The notes under the pieces were generated by a model. That model searched no databases. It saw only the letters and a list, made by a program, of their open reading frames with translations, and was not told where the DNA came from. The translations under genes and the position numbers were made by a program. A stretch of 64,000 bases of DNA. Source: Paraglaciecola arctica (GTDB lineage: Bacteria > Pseudomonadota > Gammaproteobacteria > Enterobacterales > Alteromonadaceae). Positions 37,428 to 47,313 of this stretch are shown here, piece by piece (position 1 is the first letter of the stretch; every line of letters starts with the position of its first letter). The stretch is from contig NZ_JAHKQO010000007.1 in NCBI RefSeq assembly GCF_018861065.1, forward strand, positions 1 through 64,000. Direction: 5' to 3'.

Positions 37428-37997
37428 ATGAAATCAATTTTAGTCACAACATCGATACTAATATCTAGCCATAGTTATGCTAGTTCAGATGTATTGGCGA
37501 CTACGTTAAATTGGTTGAAGACTTGGTCTCCGCAAAATATCGAATTTACAATGCTAAAGTCAGCCATAAAATTTAACGGTTGTAGGCAGAAAGAATATTT
37601 AGCTGCTTTTAACCAACCTTTAACTGACAATATTACTCTCGAAATGGCAGTGGGGTATGCCAAAGGCAAACACTCGTGGGGCGTATTTAGTCAAAAAATA
37701 TCAGTCAAAGAATTTACTTTTGTTCCCAGATTCCACCTTACCCAAAATGTCAGTATTGGGTTTGGAGTAATCGCGCAATCACAAACTGAATTTAAAACCA
37801 GTCAAGGCATAGAGCTTAATTTACCTAAAAATACTGAGTGGTTGTTCAGCACTCGCACTAATGGGTTTGCCTATAATCATTATTTGGAGTGGTCGTTATC
37901 AAGCCAAAAATGGCGTGCCTCAAATGACTTTGGAGGTTTATTTGAAAACGGCACAACTAATCATAAAGTCGTATTGAGTTATAATGGCTACTTCTAA
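37428..37997 (+). CDS. Small putative outer membrane beta-barrel protein
   Basis: 189 residues. The ATG at 37428 replaces a TTG four codons upstream because a signal peptide follows directly (MKSILVTTSILISSHSYAS). The mature part is a series of alternating strands (ITLEMAVGYAKGKHSWGVF, FTFVPRFHLTQNVSIGFGVI, VVLSYNGYF) and ends in phenylalanine, the normal C-terminus of barrel proteins recognised by BamA. It would form a barrel of roughly eight strands. No family is recognised. Confidence 0.65.
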   Translation: MKSILVTTSILISSHSYASSDVLATTLNWLKTWSPQNIEFTMLKSAIKFNGCRQKEYLAAFNQPLTDNITLEMAVGYAKGKHSWGVFSQKISVKEFTFVPRFHLTQNVSIGFGVIAQSQTEFKTSQGIELNLPKNTEWLFSTRTNGFAYNHYLEWSLSSQKWRASNDFGGLFENGTTNHKVVLSYNGYF

Positions 37998-38027
37998 AAG
38001 AATATTGCCACTACCTTGTCCATCATT

Positions 38028-38630
38028 TTATACTGCCGCACCTTGAGCGGAGCTCGTCCCTAAATGTTGCGCGTCGCATAGCCTCAACACTGTTTTTTTG
38101 TCCAAGCCATTTACTTGGGTAATACAGGTGTTTTGAAAATCAGACAGCGGAAGCATGCCCTTATTAACGACTAAATGTTGTTTTATTAGTTCTCGCAATA
38201 CTAAGCCATGGGTCATCACAATTAAATTTCCTGACATATTTTGATAAGCGTTTAAAACGCTTTGCCATGCCAGACTTACACGGTGTACAAATTGTGGGTG
38301 AGTTTCACCATTGGGTGGCGCGTAGTTCTCAGCAAAAAAATCTGCATCAATATCAGCATAGGCTTTGCCGCGTAGATCCCCAAAACTTCTTTCTCTGAGT
38401 AAGGGCTCAAGAGTAAAACTTGACGATGCCATTGCTCGCATAGGTTCAGCCGTTTGTTGGGTACGTACGTGATCGCTGCAAATTATACCTTGAACAGGAA
38501 TGTCGCGAAAAGACTCGGCCAGTAACTGCGCTTGCCTGTGCCCTTCAGTTGAAAGAGGGGTATCGGGTGTTTGTACAATTCTATCTCTATTGCCATTAGT
38601 TTTGCCGTGACGAATCAGGTAAATAGACAT
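38028..38630 (-). CDS. Histidine phosphatase family protein
   Basis: A 200-residue member of the phosphoglycerate mutase superfamily. The catalytic phospho-histidine is in the N-terminal IRHGKTNGNRD; the second histidine is in MTHGLVLRELI. Typical substrates are phosphorylated sugars or other metabolites; the exact one is unknown. It begins 14 bp after purU and is probably co-transcribed with it. Confidence 0.9.
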   Translation of the reverse strand: MSIYLIRHGKTNGNRDRIVQTPDTPLSTEGHRQAQLLAESFRDIPVQGIICSDHVRTQQTAEPMRAMASSSFTLEPLLRERSFGDLRGKAYADIDADFFAENYAPPNGETHPQFVHRVSLAWQSVLNAYQNMSGNLIVMTHGLVLRELIKQHLVVNKGMLPLSDFQNTCITQVNGLDKKTVLRLCDAQHLGTSSAQGAAV

Positions 38631-38644
38631 CAGTCGAACAGCCC

Positions 38645-39511
38645 CTATGCAAACACCACGGTTTTGTTTTTGTGAATAATCACTCGGTCTTCTAAATGGT
38701 ATCGAACACCATTGGCTAGCGCCGTTTTTTCACAGTTTTTGCCTTTGCGAACCATATCCGCAGAAGTATCGCTATGGCTAATCCGCATCACTTCTTGTTC
38801 AATGATTGGGCCTTCATCCAAATCACTGGTGACATAATGGCAGGTAGCGCCAATTAGTTTCACGCCACGATTATAGGCTTGAAGATAAGGTTTAGCACCG
38901 GCAAAGGAAGGTAAAAAGCTGTGATGGATATTGATTGCCTTTCCAGCCAACTTTTTGCAAAGATGATCAGGAATAATTTGCATAAACCTAGCCAATACAG
39001 TCAAGTCCGCATCATAGGCTGCTATGAGTTTTTCAATTTCTGCAAAGGCTTTTTCTTTGGATTGGTCTTTAAAGTCTACCCAATGAAAAGGGATATTGTG
39101 CCAGTCAGCAAACTGTTTCATTTGCGGATGATTGGCAATAATACACGGAATATCGCATTGCAATTCACCACTATGCCAGCGATGTAAAATGTCCATCAAA
39201 CAATGAGACTCGTGACTGGCCAGCATGACGACTTTTTGTTTTTTATGAGAATCGGCAATTTTCCAATTCATCTGAAATTTTTCAGCAATAGGTTCAAAAG
39301 CTTGCTGGATGCTGTCCATACTCATATTGATAGATTCAGCTTTTATCTCATGACGCATAAAAAAACGTCCTGTTTGCTGATCGGTGTGGTGGTTCGCCTC
39401 TACAATAGTGGCATTTTGTTCTGCTAAAAACTGACTTACCGCTGCGACTAACCCTACTTGATCTGGGCAATCTATTACTAATCTAAATGTTTGCTGCATA
39501 TTCTTTGACAT
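38645..39511 (-). CDS. purU: Formyltetrahydrofolate deformylase
   Basis: 288 residues. An N-terminal ACT domain (FRLVIDCPDQVGLVAAVSQFL, regulated by methionine and glycine in E. coli) is followed by a formyl-transferase-type domain from about 95, with AINIHHSFLPSFAGAKPYLQAY and TSDLDEGPIIEQ. It splits 10-formyltetrahydrofolate into formate and tetrahydrofolate, supplying formate for PurT-type purine synthesis and balancing one-carbon units. It heads a two-gene unit with the histidine phosphatase. Confidence 0.95.
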   Translation of the reverse strand: MSKNMQQTFRLVIDCPDQVGLVAAVSQFLAEQNATIVEANHHTDQQTGRFFMRHEIKAESINMSMDSIQQAFEPIAEKFQMNWKIADSHKKQKVVMLASHESHCLMDILHRWHSGELQCDIPCIIANHPQMKQFADWHNIPFHWVDFKDQSKEKAFAEIEKLIAAYDADLTVLARFMQIIPDHLCKKLAGKAINIHHSFLPSFAGAKPYLQAYNRGVKLIGATCHYVTSDLDEGPIIEQEVMRISHSDTSADMVRKGKNCEKTALANGVRYHLEDRVIIHKNKTVVFA

Positions 39512-39737
39512 ATTTCCGATAACTTAACCCTATTGTTGCTCGGTACATACACAGGCGTAAAGAACAATTACTGCTATTTCAGAATCAATAGTAAAAAGTG
39601 CGAGTGTCGTACTACCATTGTTTTTCTCAAAATTCATGTAAACGCGCTGTGAGTAGGAGGATTGACAGGTGTTTATCGCGACTAATCTATTCTAGGTACT
39701 CACCCAAAAAGCCTAATCAATATAGAATGTTAATCAC

Positions 39738-40253
39738 TTAACCCAAAAGCCAAGATTGTTGGATTGGGTAATACACTCCCTGCTCGCTGGGTTTTGACGC
39801 AAACAAGTGAAATTCATTTGCTCGCCACTGAAAGTCCGCAGCCGCTGAGAATATGTCTGGTTTGGCCTTACATTTTCGCGCTAATGTAAGGTGTGCTGTG
39901 TAGTTTTGTTGCTGCAATCTAAGACCAGCCATTTGCGCTAGTTTGTTTATTTCTGCCACTAGATTTAAGTGTTCTATTGCGGTTTTTTCGCAGCCCAACC
40001 AAAACGCTTTGGGTTTTGACCAATAACCCAATTGGTTAAGGGAAATATCAAAGGCCGAGACTCTAGGCATTTCATCTACAAGGCGGGTAAGGGAATGAAG
40101 TTGTTGAGCCGTTATATTACCCAAAAATGCCAAAGTAATATGAAAGTTCTCTGCAGGCACTGGCGCAAGTAATTGCGGGAAGGCTTGGTTGCGCCAAACT
40201 TCAATCGCTGATTTAGTTTCAGCGTTAGGCTCTAAGCCAAAAAATGCTCGCAT
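39738..40253 (-). CDS. thpR: RNA 2',3'-cyclic phosphodiesterase
   Basis: 171 residues of the 2H phosphoesterase (LigT) family. The ATG at 40253 is chosen because GAGGT lies 6-7 nt upstream and homologues begin MR(A)FFG. Both HxT motifs are present: His38-Thr40 (FHITLAFLG) and His121-Thr123 (AHLTLARK). It opens 2',3'-cyclic phosphate ends or ligates certain 2'-5' tRNA halves in vitro. It lies divergent from hrpB with 91 bp between. Confidence 0.92.
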   Translation of the reverse strand: MRAFFGLEPNAETKSAIEVWRNQAFPQLLAPVPAENFHITLAFLGNITAQQLHSLTRLVDEMPRVSAFDISLNQLGYWSKPKAFWLGCEKTAIEHLNLVAEINKLAQMAGLRLQQQNYTAHLTLARKCKAKPDIFSAAADFQWRANEFHLFASKPSEQGVYYPIQQSWLLG

Positions 40254-40344
40254 ACTGCTACCTCTAATGTTTGTTATCATCTCGAACAGATATTTTATGA
40301 ATCAGTGTTAGCTGAGCTTAACCTTAAACTCAAAGAGACTTCAT

Positions 40345-42807
40345 TTGTTACCTGTTGAACATATTTTACCGACGCTGCATAAGCAGCTTAGTAATGGTGA
40401 CGCCATTGTTGTGGCCCCCCCTGGTGCAGGAAAGTCTACTTGCTTGCCTTTGTCCTTGCTTAATTTAACCGTGTTCAAAAATAAAAAAATTATTCTATTA
40501 CAACCAAGGCGTATTGCTGTAAGAAATATTGCGGCATATCTATCAAGTCAACTAGGAGAATCGGTAGGTAAAACCATAGGCTACCGAATAAAAGGAGAGG
40601 TGAAAGTAAGCGCTAACACACGATTGGAAATAGTAACTGAAGGCATTTTAACGCGGATGTTACAAAACCAACCAGAGTTACCAGAGGTAGGTTTAGTGAT
40701 ATTTGATGAGTTTCATGAACGTAGCGTGCATGCCGATTTTTCTTTGGCTTTATGCATTGAGGTGCAACAAGCGTTACGGGAAAATTTACGTTTGTTGGTA
40801 ATGTCTGCCACCCTCGATGTCGCGCCGTTAAAAGAATTATTACCCGCTGCAAAATTGTTAGAGTCACAAGGAAAAAATTATCCGGTTGATATTATTTACC
40901 ACCCAGATAACTCTAACTCAGCACCTTTTGAAAAAGTCAGTCGGCTGATAATTCAGGTGTTTTACAAACACCAACGTGATTTTCTGGTGTTTTTACCCGG
41001 TGCTTTTGATATTAACAAAGCTGCAGAACGCTTGAGCCAACATTTTGGAGCTGAGGTTAAAATCCTAAAGTTGTATTCTGAATTATCTAAAAGCGAACAG
41101 CAACGGGCACTACTACCTCATCCATCGGGAAAAAGAAAAGTTGTGTTAGCAACCAATATCGCAGAAACCAGTCTAACTATTGAAGGCATAGAAGTTGTGA
41201 TTGATAGTGGTATTGAAAAGCAGGCTAACTTTCAGTTAAGTCGTGGGGTTACACATTTACAAAATCAAAAGATATCACAGGCGTCTGCGACTCAAAGGGC
41301 GGGTAGAGCCGGTCGCTTAAAGGCTGGAAGTTGTTACCGTTTATGGAGTAAAGAGCAGCAGGAAAGGCTAAGTAAACAAGGTACACCTGAAATTATGTGT
41401 ACAGATATGTGTAGTTTTATTTTAGAAACTGCAGTGTGGGGAGCTGAGCTTAAAACCCTTGCTTTGTTAGATTATCCCAGTGATGCCCAAGTGTCACAAG
41501 GTATCGCCCTATTGCGACAACTAGAATTGTTCGATGGTAACAACAAACTCACGGCACTGGGTCACAAAGCTCATGCTTTAGGTTGCCATCCCAGTATCGC
41601 AGTGATGTTGTTCAAAAGTGCCAAGGTAAGCCTCAATCATCTGAGCTTGGCTTGTGGGATTGCAGCTGTTATTGAAAATAAAGATCCTATGGGTAGAACC
41701 TCAAGCGGGGCAAGTATCTCAGCGAGATTACATTTTTTGCTGAGGCAAAAAAATCATGTTATTTGGCAAACGATCAATCAATGGCATACTAAAATGGCCT
41801 GTCGCCTCGTAGAGTGGCCGCTTGAAGATACCGGAGTTTTAGTCGCGTTTGCGTATCCACAATGGCTCGCAAAGCAGAGAAAAAACGAGCGCTATCAATT
41901 AGTAAATGGTAGCGGTGCGGTATTGTTTCATGATGATGTCTTAACTACGCAAAGTTGGCTGGCGATTGCAAATATGCAAACTAATGATAGGCAACAGGAC
42001 AATGCGCAAATTCGTTATGCTGAGTCGTTAACCCTGTCACAAATACAGCAATTCTTTAGTTACTTGATAGAAACCAAAGAGCGTGTCGCTTGGGATCATA
42101 ATAATCAACGCATAACCTCAGAAATGCGCAAAAATTTAGGTAAGATTATTATCGAGAAACAGCCCATTAAGCGGCCTTCGCAGCAACATTCTATGGATAT
42201 TTGGCAAGACGTGGTTCATGAAAAAGGGATCGCTAGCCTGCCATTTAATGAAGAAACTCAGCAACTTATATATCGAGTACAGCTAGCGGCAAAACTGTCG
42301 GGGGATATGACCTTTCCAGACTTTAGTGAAGTTGGTTTACTGAATACAATTGATAAATGGTTGTTGCCATATTTGGCAGAGATTTTGACGTGGAATCAAC
42401 TGAGTCAATGTCATTTTTATCAACAGTTGTTGAGCGAATTGGATTACCCACAGCAGCAATACGTAAATAATCAGCTACCGAAACGTTTCGTTTTGCCGAG
42501 TGGAACCCATGCACTATTAACCTACACGTCAGAGCACACAGTTATATTGTCGGCGCGTATGCCAGAGTTTTATGGATTACAAAGTCACCCATCTGTTGCG
42601 CAGCAGCGAATCCCTCTCACCGTTGAGTTATTATCTCCTGCCAGTCGCCCGATACAAACAACCCAAGATTTACCGAGGTTTTGGCAAGGAAGTTACAAAG
42701 AAGTACAAAAAGAAATGAAAGGCCGTTATCCTCGTCACTTCTGGCCTGATGATCCAGCCAATGCCCAAGCGACAACGCGTACTAAAAAGAAAATGAGCAG
42801 TAAATAA
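40345..42807 (+). CDS. hrpB: ATP-dependent RNA helicase HrpB
   Basis: An 820-residue DEAH-box protein, the usual length. It starts at TTG; no better ATG is in frame nearby and E. coli HrpB begins with the same LPV segment. Motifs include APPGAGKSTCLPL (Walker A), DEFHERS (DEAH variant), SATLD and QRAGRAGRL, followed by the HrpB C-terminal domain with QSHPSVAQQRIPLTVELL and RYPRHFWPDD. Its function is unknown in detail; hrpB commonly neighbours mrcB, as here, where the stop overlaps the mrcB start by one base. Confidence 0.95.
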   Translation: MLPVEHILPTLHKQLSNGDAIVVAPPGAGKSTCLPLSLLNLTVFKNKKIILLQPRRIAVRNIAAYLSSQLGESVGKTIGYRIKGEVKVSANTRLEIVTEGILTRMLQNQPELPEVGLVIFDEFHERSVHADFSLALCIEVQQALRENLRLLVMSATLDVAPLKELLPAAKLLESQGKNYPVDIIYHPDNSNSAPFEKVSRLIIQVFYKHQRDFLVFLPGAFDINKAAERLSQHFGAEVKILKLYSELSKSEQQRALLPHPSGKRKVVLATNIAETSLTIEGIEVVIDSGIEKQANFQLSRGVTHLQNQKISQASATQRAGRAGRLKAGSCYRLWSKEQQERLSKQGTPEIMCTDMCSFILETAVWGAELKTLALLDYPSDAQVSQGIALLRQLELFDGNNKLTALGHKAHALGCHPSIAVMLFKSAKVSLNHLSLACGIAAVIENKDPMGRTSSGASISARLHFLLRQKNHVIWQTINQWHTKMACRLVEWPLEDTGVLVAFAYPQWLAKQRKNERYQLVNGSGAVLFHDDVLTTQSWLAIANMQTNDRQQDNAQIRYAESLTLSQIQQFFSYLIETKERVAWDHNNQRITSEMRKNLGKIIIEKQPIKRPSQQHSMDIWQDVVHEKGIASLPFNEETQQLIYRVQLAAKLSGDMTFPDFSEVGLLNTIDKWLLPYLAEILTWNQLSQCHFYQQLLSELDYPQQQYVNNQLPKRFVLPSGTHALLTYTSEHTVILSARMPEFYGLQSHPSVAQQRIPLTVELLSPASRPIQTTQDLPRFWQGSYKEVQKEMKGRYPRHFWPDDPANAQATTRTKKKMSSK

Positions 42808-45167
42808 TGAGCAGAACTCAAAAAGGGAAACCTAAAAAAACCTCACCCAAGGCTGCCACTAGCACCAAAGCTTCGCTGATAAGGCGCCTAAACCCGTTTC
42901 TCTGGCTTGCAAGGCATTGGTTTAAGTTGCTGTTTGTTTGTATTTTAGTGGTAGGGGCGTATGGGGTGTACTTAGATGCGCAAATTAGGGCGAAGTTTGC
43001 TGGTAATAAATGGCAAGTTCCTGCGCAAATTTATGCACGTCCGATGCTTTTACGGGTAAAGCAAGAAATAAGCATCAAAGAAATTGAAGAAGAATTACAG
43101 CTATTAGGCTACCGAAAACTCACTCGAGCAGATAGCTCCGGTGAATATCAAGTATTGAATAATCGGATCCGTATTCAAAGGCGTAAGTTTGATTTTTCTC
43201 ACGGTACTGAGGACCTGCGTTACGTAGAAATTACTATCAAGAATCAGCGCATTGCCAATATTCAAGAGCTCAGTAGTGGCCAAAAAATTAGCAATATTTC
43301 TCTTGAACCTTGGCTAGTGACTCGTTTGGTCAGCAGTGGTAGAGAAGATCGTATGTTGGTACAAATTAACAATGTACCACCGATTTTGACTCAGGCTTTA
43401 GTGGCCGTTGAGGACAAAGATTTTTATCAGCACTATGGAGTGGCACCGCTTTCGATTTTGCGGGCACTAATGGCCAATATTTCTGCGGGACGCACAGTTC
43501 AAGGCGGTAGTACGTTGACCCAGCAGTTAGTGAAAAACCTGTTTTTAACCCGAGAAAAATCTTTAGTTCGCAAAGCTAAAGAAGCGCTGATGGCACTGAT
43601 AATTGAGGTTAGATACAGCAAGGATGTGATACTAGAAGCTTATTTAAATGAAGTGTTTCTCGGTCAAAATGGCGACACTGGTGTGTATGGGTTTGGATTG
43701 GCGAGTTATTTCTATTACGATCGACCATTAGATGAATTAAGCATTGACGAAATTGCAACCTTGGTCGGCATCATCAAAGGACCCTCATATTATAACCCTC
43801 GAAAATACCCAGATCGAGTCGCCGAAAGACGCAATATAGTTTTGCGATTGATGTTTGAAAATAATCAGTTAACACCGAATGAATATCAAGATTTAGTTAA
43901 GTTGCCAATTAAGCTTGCCAGTGGCGCAAGTCTTAAAAAAGATAAACATCCCGCATTTATGGATCAGGTGCGCCGTGAGCTGAGATTAGTGTTAGATAAC
44001 CCTGACATTCGTCAATCAGGGTTAAAAGTATTTACCACTTTAGACTCTAATGCCCAAGTCAAAGCTGAACGTGCTGTTTCCAAAGGTGTCGCAGCACAAG
44101 AAAAAAGACTTGGTAAGAGCGGATTTGAAGCTGCGATGATAGTGACTGATATTGATTCTGGTGAAATTCGCTCCATAGTTGGAGGGCGTAATACTGACTA
44201 TGCGGGATTCAATCGCGCATTAGATGCAAAACGTTCTATTGGTTCATTGATAAAACCCGCTATCTATCTCACAGCGCTAGAGCAGGCGACAGACTATAAT
44301 TTAGCTACGCATCTAAAAGATGAACCAATCAAACTCAAAAGCACCTACGGAAAAATGTGGGAGCCACAAAACTCTGATAAAAAGTTTCGAGGGGAAGTGC
44401 CGTTATTAACTGCTTTGAGTCGCTCCCTCAATGTGCCAACCGTTACATTAGGAATGACCCTAGGTTTAGGAAATATTGCTGATACTATCTGGCGTTTAGG
44501 GGTAGAAGAAGAGCTCGAGTTGTATCCAGCTCTTACCTTGGGTGCCGTTAATTTCTCACCATTACAAGTCAATCAAATGTATCAAACCATTGCCAATAAT
44601 GGTCGCTATATACCCTTGCATTCTATCACTGCAATTATGTCTCCAAACAATAATTTATTGTGGAACTTTGATGTGGCCGAAGAGCAACGAGTGGACGAAC
44701 AAGCTACCTATTTGCTGAATTATGCTTTACATAAAGTGACCTTAGAAGGCACTGCTAAAACTATTCGTGCAAAATTTCCCGATATTAATATGGCGGGAAA
44801 AACCGGCACTACTGATGATTATCGTGATAGTTGGTTTAGTGGTTTTGACAAAAATATTTTAGTTACTAGTTGGATTGGTAAAGACAACAATGAGCCCGTT
44901 AATTTAAGCGGAGCAAGTGGTGCAATGCAGTTGTTTATTGGTTATCAACAACAACAAGAGCCTAAGTCGTTGGTGAGGCGTTTTCCAAAAGGATTAGGGA
45001 TTGCCCACTTCGATAACGCCACAGGGCGTCTTAGTAGAGCTGGATGTACTGATACTTATAGTGTTCCTGCTATTACAGCCGCACTGCCTCCGGTGCCGAA
45101 GAAGTGTTTTGGCGAATCTACTGTGCCTGATAAATCAAAGAGTTTGTGGGAAAGAATATTTGGATGA
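42807..45167 (+). CDS. mrcB: Penicillin-binding protein 1B
   Basis: A 786-residue bifunctional class A enzyme that polymerises and cross-links peptidoglycan. It has a basic cytoplasmic tail, one membrane helix (about 35-55), a UB2H-like region and the glycosyltransferase domain with catalytic Glu in ALVAVEDKDFYQHYGV and GGSTLTQQLVKNL. The transpeptidase domain contains SxxK as SLIK, SLN (SRSLNVP) and KTGT (AGKTGTTDD). All needed motifs are intact. It starts on the last base of hrpB and is probably expressed with it. Confidence 0.96.
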   Translation: MSRTQKGKPKKTSPKAATSTKASLIRRLNPFLWLARHWFKLLFVCILVVGAYGVYLDAQIRAKFAGNKWQVPAQIYARPMLLRVKQEISIKEIEEELQLLGYRKLTRADSSGEYQVLNNRIRIQRRKFDFSHGTEDLRYVEITIKNQRIANIQELSSGQKISNISLEPWLVTRLVSSGREDRMLVQINNVPPILTQALVAVEDKDFYQHYGVAPLSILRALMANISAGRTVQGGSTLTQQLVKNLFLTREKSLVRKAKEALMALIIEVRYSKDVILEAYLNEVFLGQNGDTGVYGFGLASYFYYDRPLDELSIDEIATLVGIIKGPSYYNPRKYPDRVAERRNIVLRLMFENNQLTPNEYQDLVKLPIKLASGASLKKDKHPAFMDQVRRELRLVLDNPDIRQSGLKVFTTLDSNAQVKAERAVSKGVAAQEKRLGKSGFEAAMIVTDIDSGEIRSIVGGRNTDYAGFNRALDAKRSIGSLIKPAIYLTALEQATDYNLATHLKDEPIKLKSTYGKMWEPQNSDKKFRGEVPLLTALSRSLNVPTVTLGMTLGLGNIADTIWRLGVEEELELYPALTLGAVNFSPLQVNQMYQTIANNGRYIPLHSITAIMSPNNNLLWNFDVAEEQRVDEQATYLLNYALHKVTLEGTAKTIRAKFPDINMAGKTGTTDDYRDSWFSGFDKNILVTSWIGKDNNEPVNLSGASGAMQLFIGYQQQQEPKSLVRRFPKGLGIAHFDNATGRLSRAGCTDTYSVPAITAALPPVPKKCFGESTVPDKSKSLWERIFG

Positions 45168-45171
45168 GCTT

Positions 45172-45246
45172 TTCATACAAGTACAGCTTTTTGGGTCATC
45201 GTAAACCTAGATTGAAAAAGCTATTTAGGATTCAGTCCTGTATGAA
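45172..45246. terminator. Nested hairpins between mrcB and the convergent gene
   Basis: Two perfect 8-bp repeats are nested: an outer TTCATACA/TGTATGAA (45172-45179/45239-45246) and an inner AGCTTTTT/AAAAAGCT (45185-45192/45215-45222). They fill most of the 93-bp gap between convergent genes. The outer pair brackets the whole structure, unlike a plain terminator. Confidence 0.5.
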
Positions 45247-45260
45247 GGAATTGGGTCACA

Positions 45261-46073
45261 TTACTTTTTGATCACCACAGACTGAGGGATTTTTTGCTCA
45301 GCTTGCTGATTTAGGCTGGGTAAATGCGATTTTTTATTTATCCTGTCTTGTATGAAACCTGATATGGGGGGCGGCTTTGAACAATCAATTTGGGCTCCAA
45401 GAAAACCTAATACAACAGCTGTGGTTTGTTTACTAGCACTACTGCAATCTGCGCGAACTTTGAAGCTTTCTCTGATCTTTTCATCTTCTGTCATAAAAGG
45501 ATCTTGCACCTGGCCATTGATTACTGGTGAGTTTTTACGTTTCTGGTAATTCCTAGATGCTTGTTCTGCCATTTTATTTTGCTGCAGTTGTTGAAAGCTG
45601 TTTAGGTGACGTTTCACCATGCTTGATCTAGAAGAGCGCATTTCTGAACTGTTTGCAGGCTCGATATCTTTATCAGTAGTGATAATATCATTGGCCTTGA
45701 TGTCGGTGGCCTCGTTGTCATTGACTTGGCTATTGTCTTCTGTCTCAGGAGGCAACTTATCTTCGATTGTGGGTTGAGGTAACGCAACAGGGGGAAGTGG
45801 TTTCTCTACTTCGTTAACTGGCTCGATTAGGTTGTTTTTGGGCAGTTCAGCAGCTGGTACCATTTCTTGTGGCTCAACAGCTTGAGGTATTTCTTCTTCA
45901 ATGGACTCCATTTGGGGAGGGGGGAGGTCAAATATTAAGGTTGCTTGAATGACGTTCGTTTTTTTTACAGGCGAGTCTAAGACTGAAGGAAACATAACCG
46001 ACTGAGCTACAATATATATTACTATCAGGTGCGCAAAAACTGATAAAAATAGGAACTTATTTTTTCTAAACAC
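45261..46073 (-). CDS. Uncharacterised protein with TonB-like layout
   Basis: 270 residues starting at GTG. An N-terminal membrane helix (FLFLSVFAHLIVIYIVAQSV) is followed by a long Pro/Glu/Val-rich stretch (45-120) and then a Gln/Lys-rich helical part. Two cysteines (DCSS and IDCSKPP) lie near the end and could bond in the periplasm. The start resembles TonB or TolA anchors, but no TonB C-terminal domain is visible. It converges with mrcB; a link to the cell wall is speculation. Confidence 0.6.
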   Translation of the reverse strand: MFRKNKFLFLSVFAHLIVIYIVAQSVMFPSVLDSPVKKTNVIQATLIFDLPPPQMESIEEEIPQAVEPQEMVPAAELPKNNLIEPVNEVEKPLPPVALPQPTIEDKLPPETEDNSQVNDNEATDIKANDIITTDKDIEPANSSEMRSSRSSMVKRHLNSFQQLQQNKMAEQASRNYQKRKNSPVINGQVQDPFMTEDEKIRESFKVRADCSSASKQTTAVVLGFLGAQIDCSKPPPISGFIQDRINKKSHLPSLNQQAEQKIPQSVVIKK

Positions 46074-46283
46074 TGCTGCTCGCGCATGCCTTTGATAAAG
46101 TTAGGGTTTAATAGAGTATTCTGGATTGGATTAGTTCAAATCAGCAAAAACATGTCAATCCCATACCAGTTCAATTCATTAGCTAATATAACTTATCCTT
46201 TAATAAAAATCGGATGATTTATACAGTAAAGATATGATTTAAGAGGAGGCAAATTGTCATTGAATTTTTCATTTAAAAAAATG

Positions 46284-46655
46284 TCATAAAGCAGCTAATT
46301 TTTGCAGTGCGGCTTTGCTAGAGTCGCTAACAAAGACTATGGCTTGGCTGTCAGAAAATATACTTTTTGTGACATTCTCCATGACATCACGTTCGTTCTC
46401 ATTAACCGCGATCCCAATGTTTATTTTGCCTGATTGCTCTAACCCCATTTTTCCTAGCATAGTAATAGCAAGGGCATCTTCAGCTGTTATCGACACTCCG
46501 CTAATGTTGGTGTAGTCGATTAAGATTTTTTTATATTGATTAATCACGTCTTTATATTCATTGCTTTGAAACATAAACATCAAATCTAGAGAATTGAGAT
46601 TGCCTTCTATGGTGATGCAAGCCATGTTGTCTGTAATGGAAATGTCGTATTGCAT
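46284..46655 (-). CDS. STAS/SpoIIAA-like domain protein
   Basis: 123 residues. The ATG at 46655 is chosen because GGAG lies about 9-10 nt before it; an upstream extension of 19 codons encodes a basic segment with no support. The short alpha/beta protein has an early strand pair (MACITIEGNLNSLDL), ILIDYTNISGVSITAEDALAITMLG and a C-terminal SQAIVFVSDSSKAALQKL. This matches SpoIIAA/STAS-type domains found alone, which often sense or switch by phosphorylation, though no partner kinase is nearby. A TTTGTG repeat lies about 75 bp upstream of its start. Confidence 0.6.
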   Translation of the reverse strand: MQYDISITDNMACITIEGNLNSLDLMFMFQSNEYKDVINQYKKILIDYTNISGVSITAEDALAITMLGKMGLEQSGKINIGIAVNENERDVMENVTKSIFSDSQAIVFVSDSSKAALQKLAAL

Positions 46656-46729
46656 TAATTTCTTTCTCCATTTTTTGAATCGAAGAATAAACCAAAACTT
46701 GAAGCCATGCACAATTATCTCAATCTGGA

Positions 46730-46753
46730 TTTGTGTTTGTGTTTGTGTTTGTG
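46730..46753. repeat. Hexanucleotide tandem repeat, (TTTGTG)x4
   Basis: Four exact copies of TTTGTG lie in the gap between the STAS-like gene and glnK, about 75 bp upstream of the STAS-like start on the minus strand. Such repeats can change copy number by slippage and alter promoter spacing. Nothing here proves that they do. Confidence 0.8.
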
Positions 46754-46889
46754 TTGAGTCAATTCACCTTGTTTTTACATCGTGCACCAACTTGATCCCA
46801 TTTTTGTTGGTTGCACCAAAGAAACGCAATTAAATGTAATAATTATCTGCTGTTGTCGTTTAACATATTGATTTTATTGTTAAAAAAAT

Positions 46890-46906
46890 TTGGCATAGGT
46901 CTTGTT
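46890..46906 (+). promoter_or_regulatory. Sigma-54-like promoter of glnK-amtB
   Basis: TTGGCAT-N5-TTGTT has the conserved GG and G(C/T) spaced by 10 bp, as required for RpoN promoters; only the last C of the canonical GC is T. It lies 52 bp before the glnK ATG, a sensible distance. glnK-amtB is NtrC/RpoN-controlled in E. coli, which supports nitrogen regulation here. An activator site was not identified. Confidence 0.7.
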
Positions 46907-46942
46907 GTAGTTCTGGCAATTACTTGCAACACATAACAATAA

Positions 46943-47296
<354 letters not shown>

Positions 47297-47313
47297 AATT
47301 TAGGAGAGGAACC

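Noticed and set aside
46244-46289. Strong AGGAGG followed by a TTG and an 11-codon frame
   Set aside because: Spacing is only four bases and the peptide would overlap the end of the STAS-like gene; I could not support it as a leader peptide.
46915-46931. A second sigma-54-like match just downstream of the first at glnK
   Set aside because: GG and GC are 9 bp apart rather than the required 10, so the site at 46890 is preferred.
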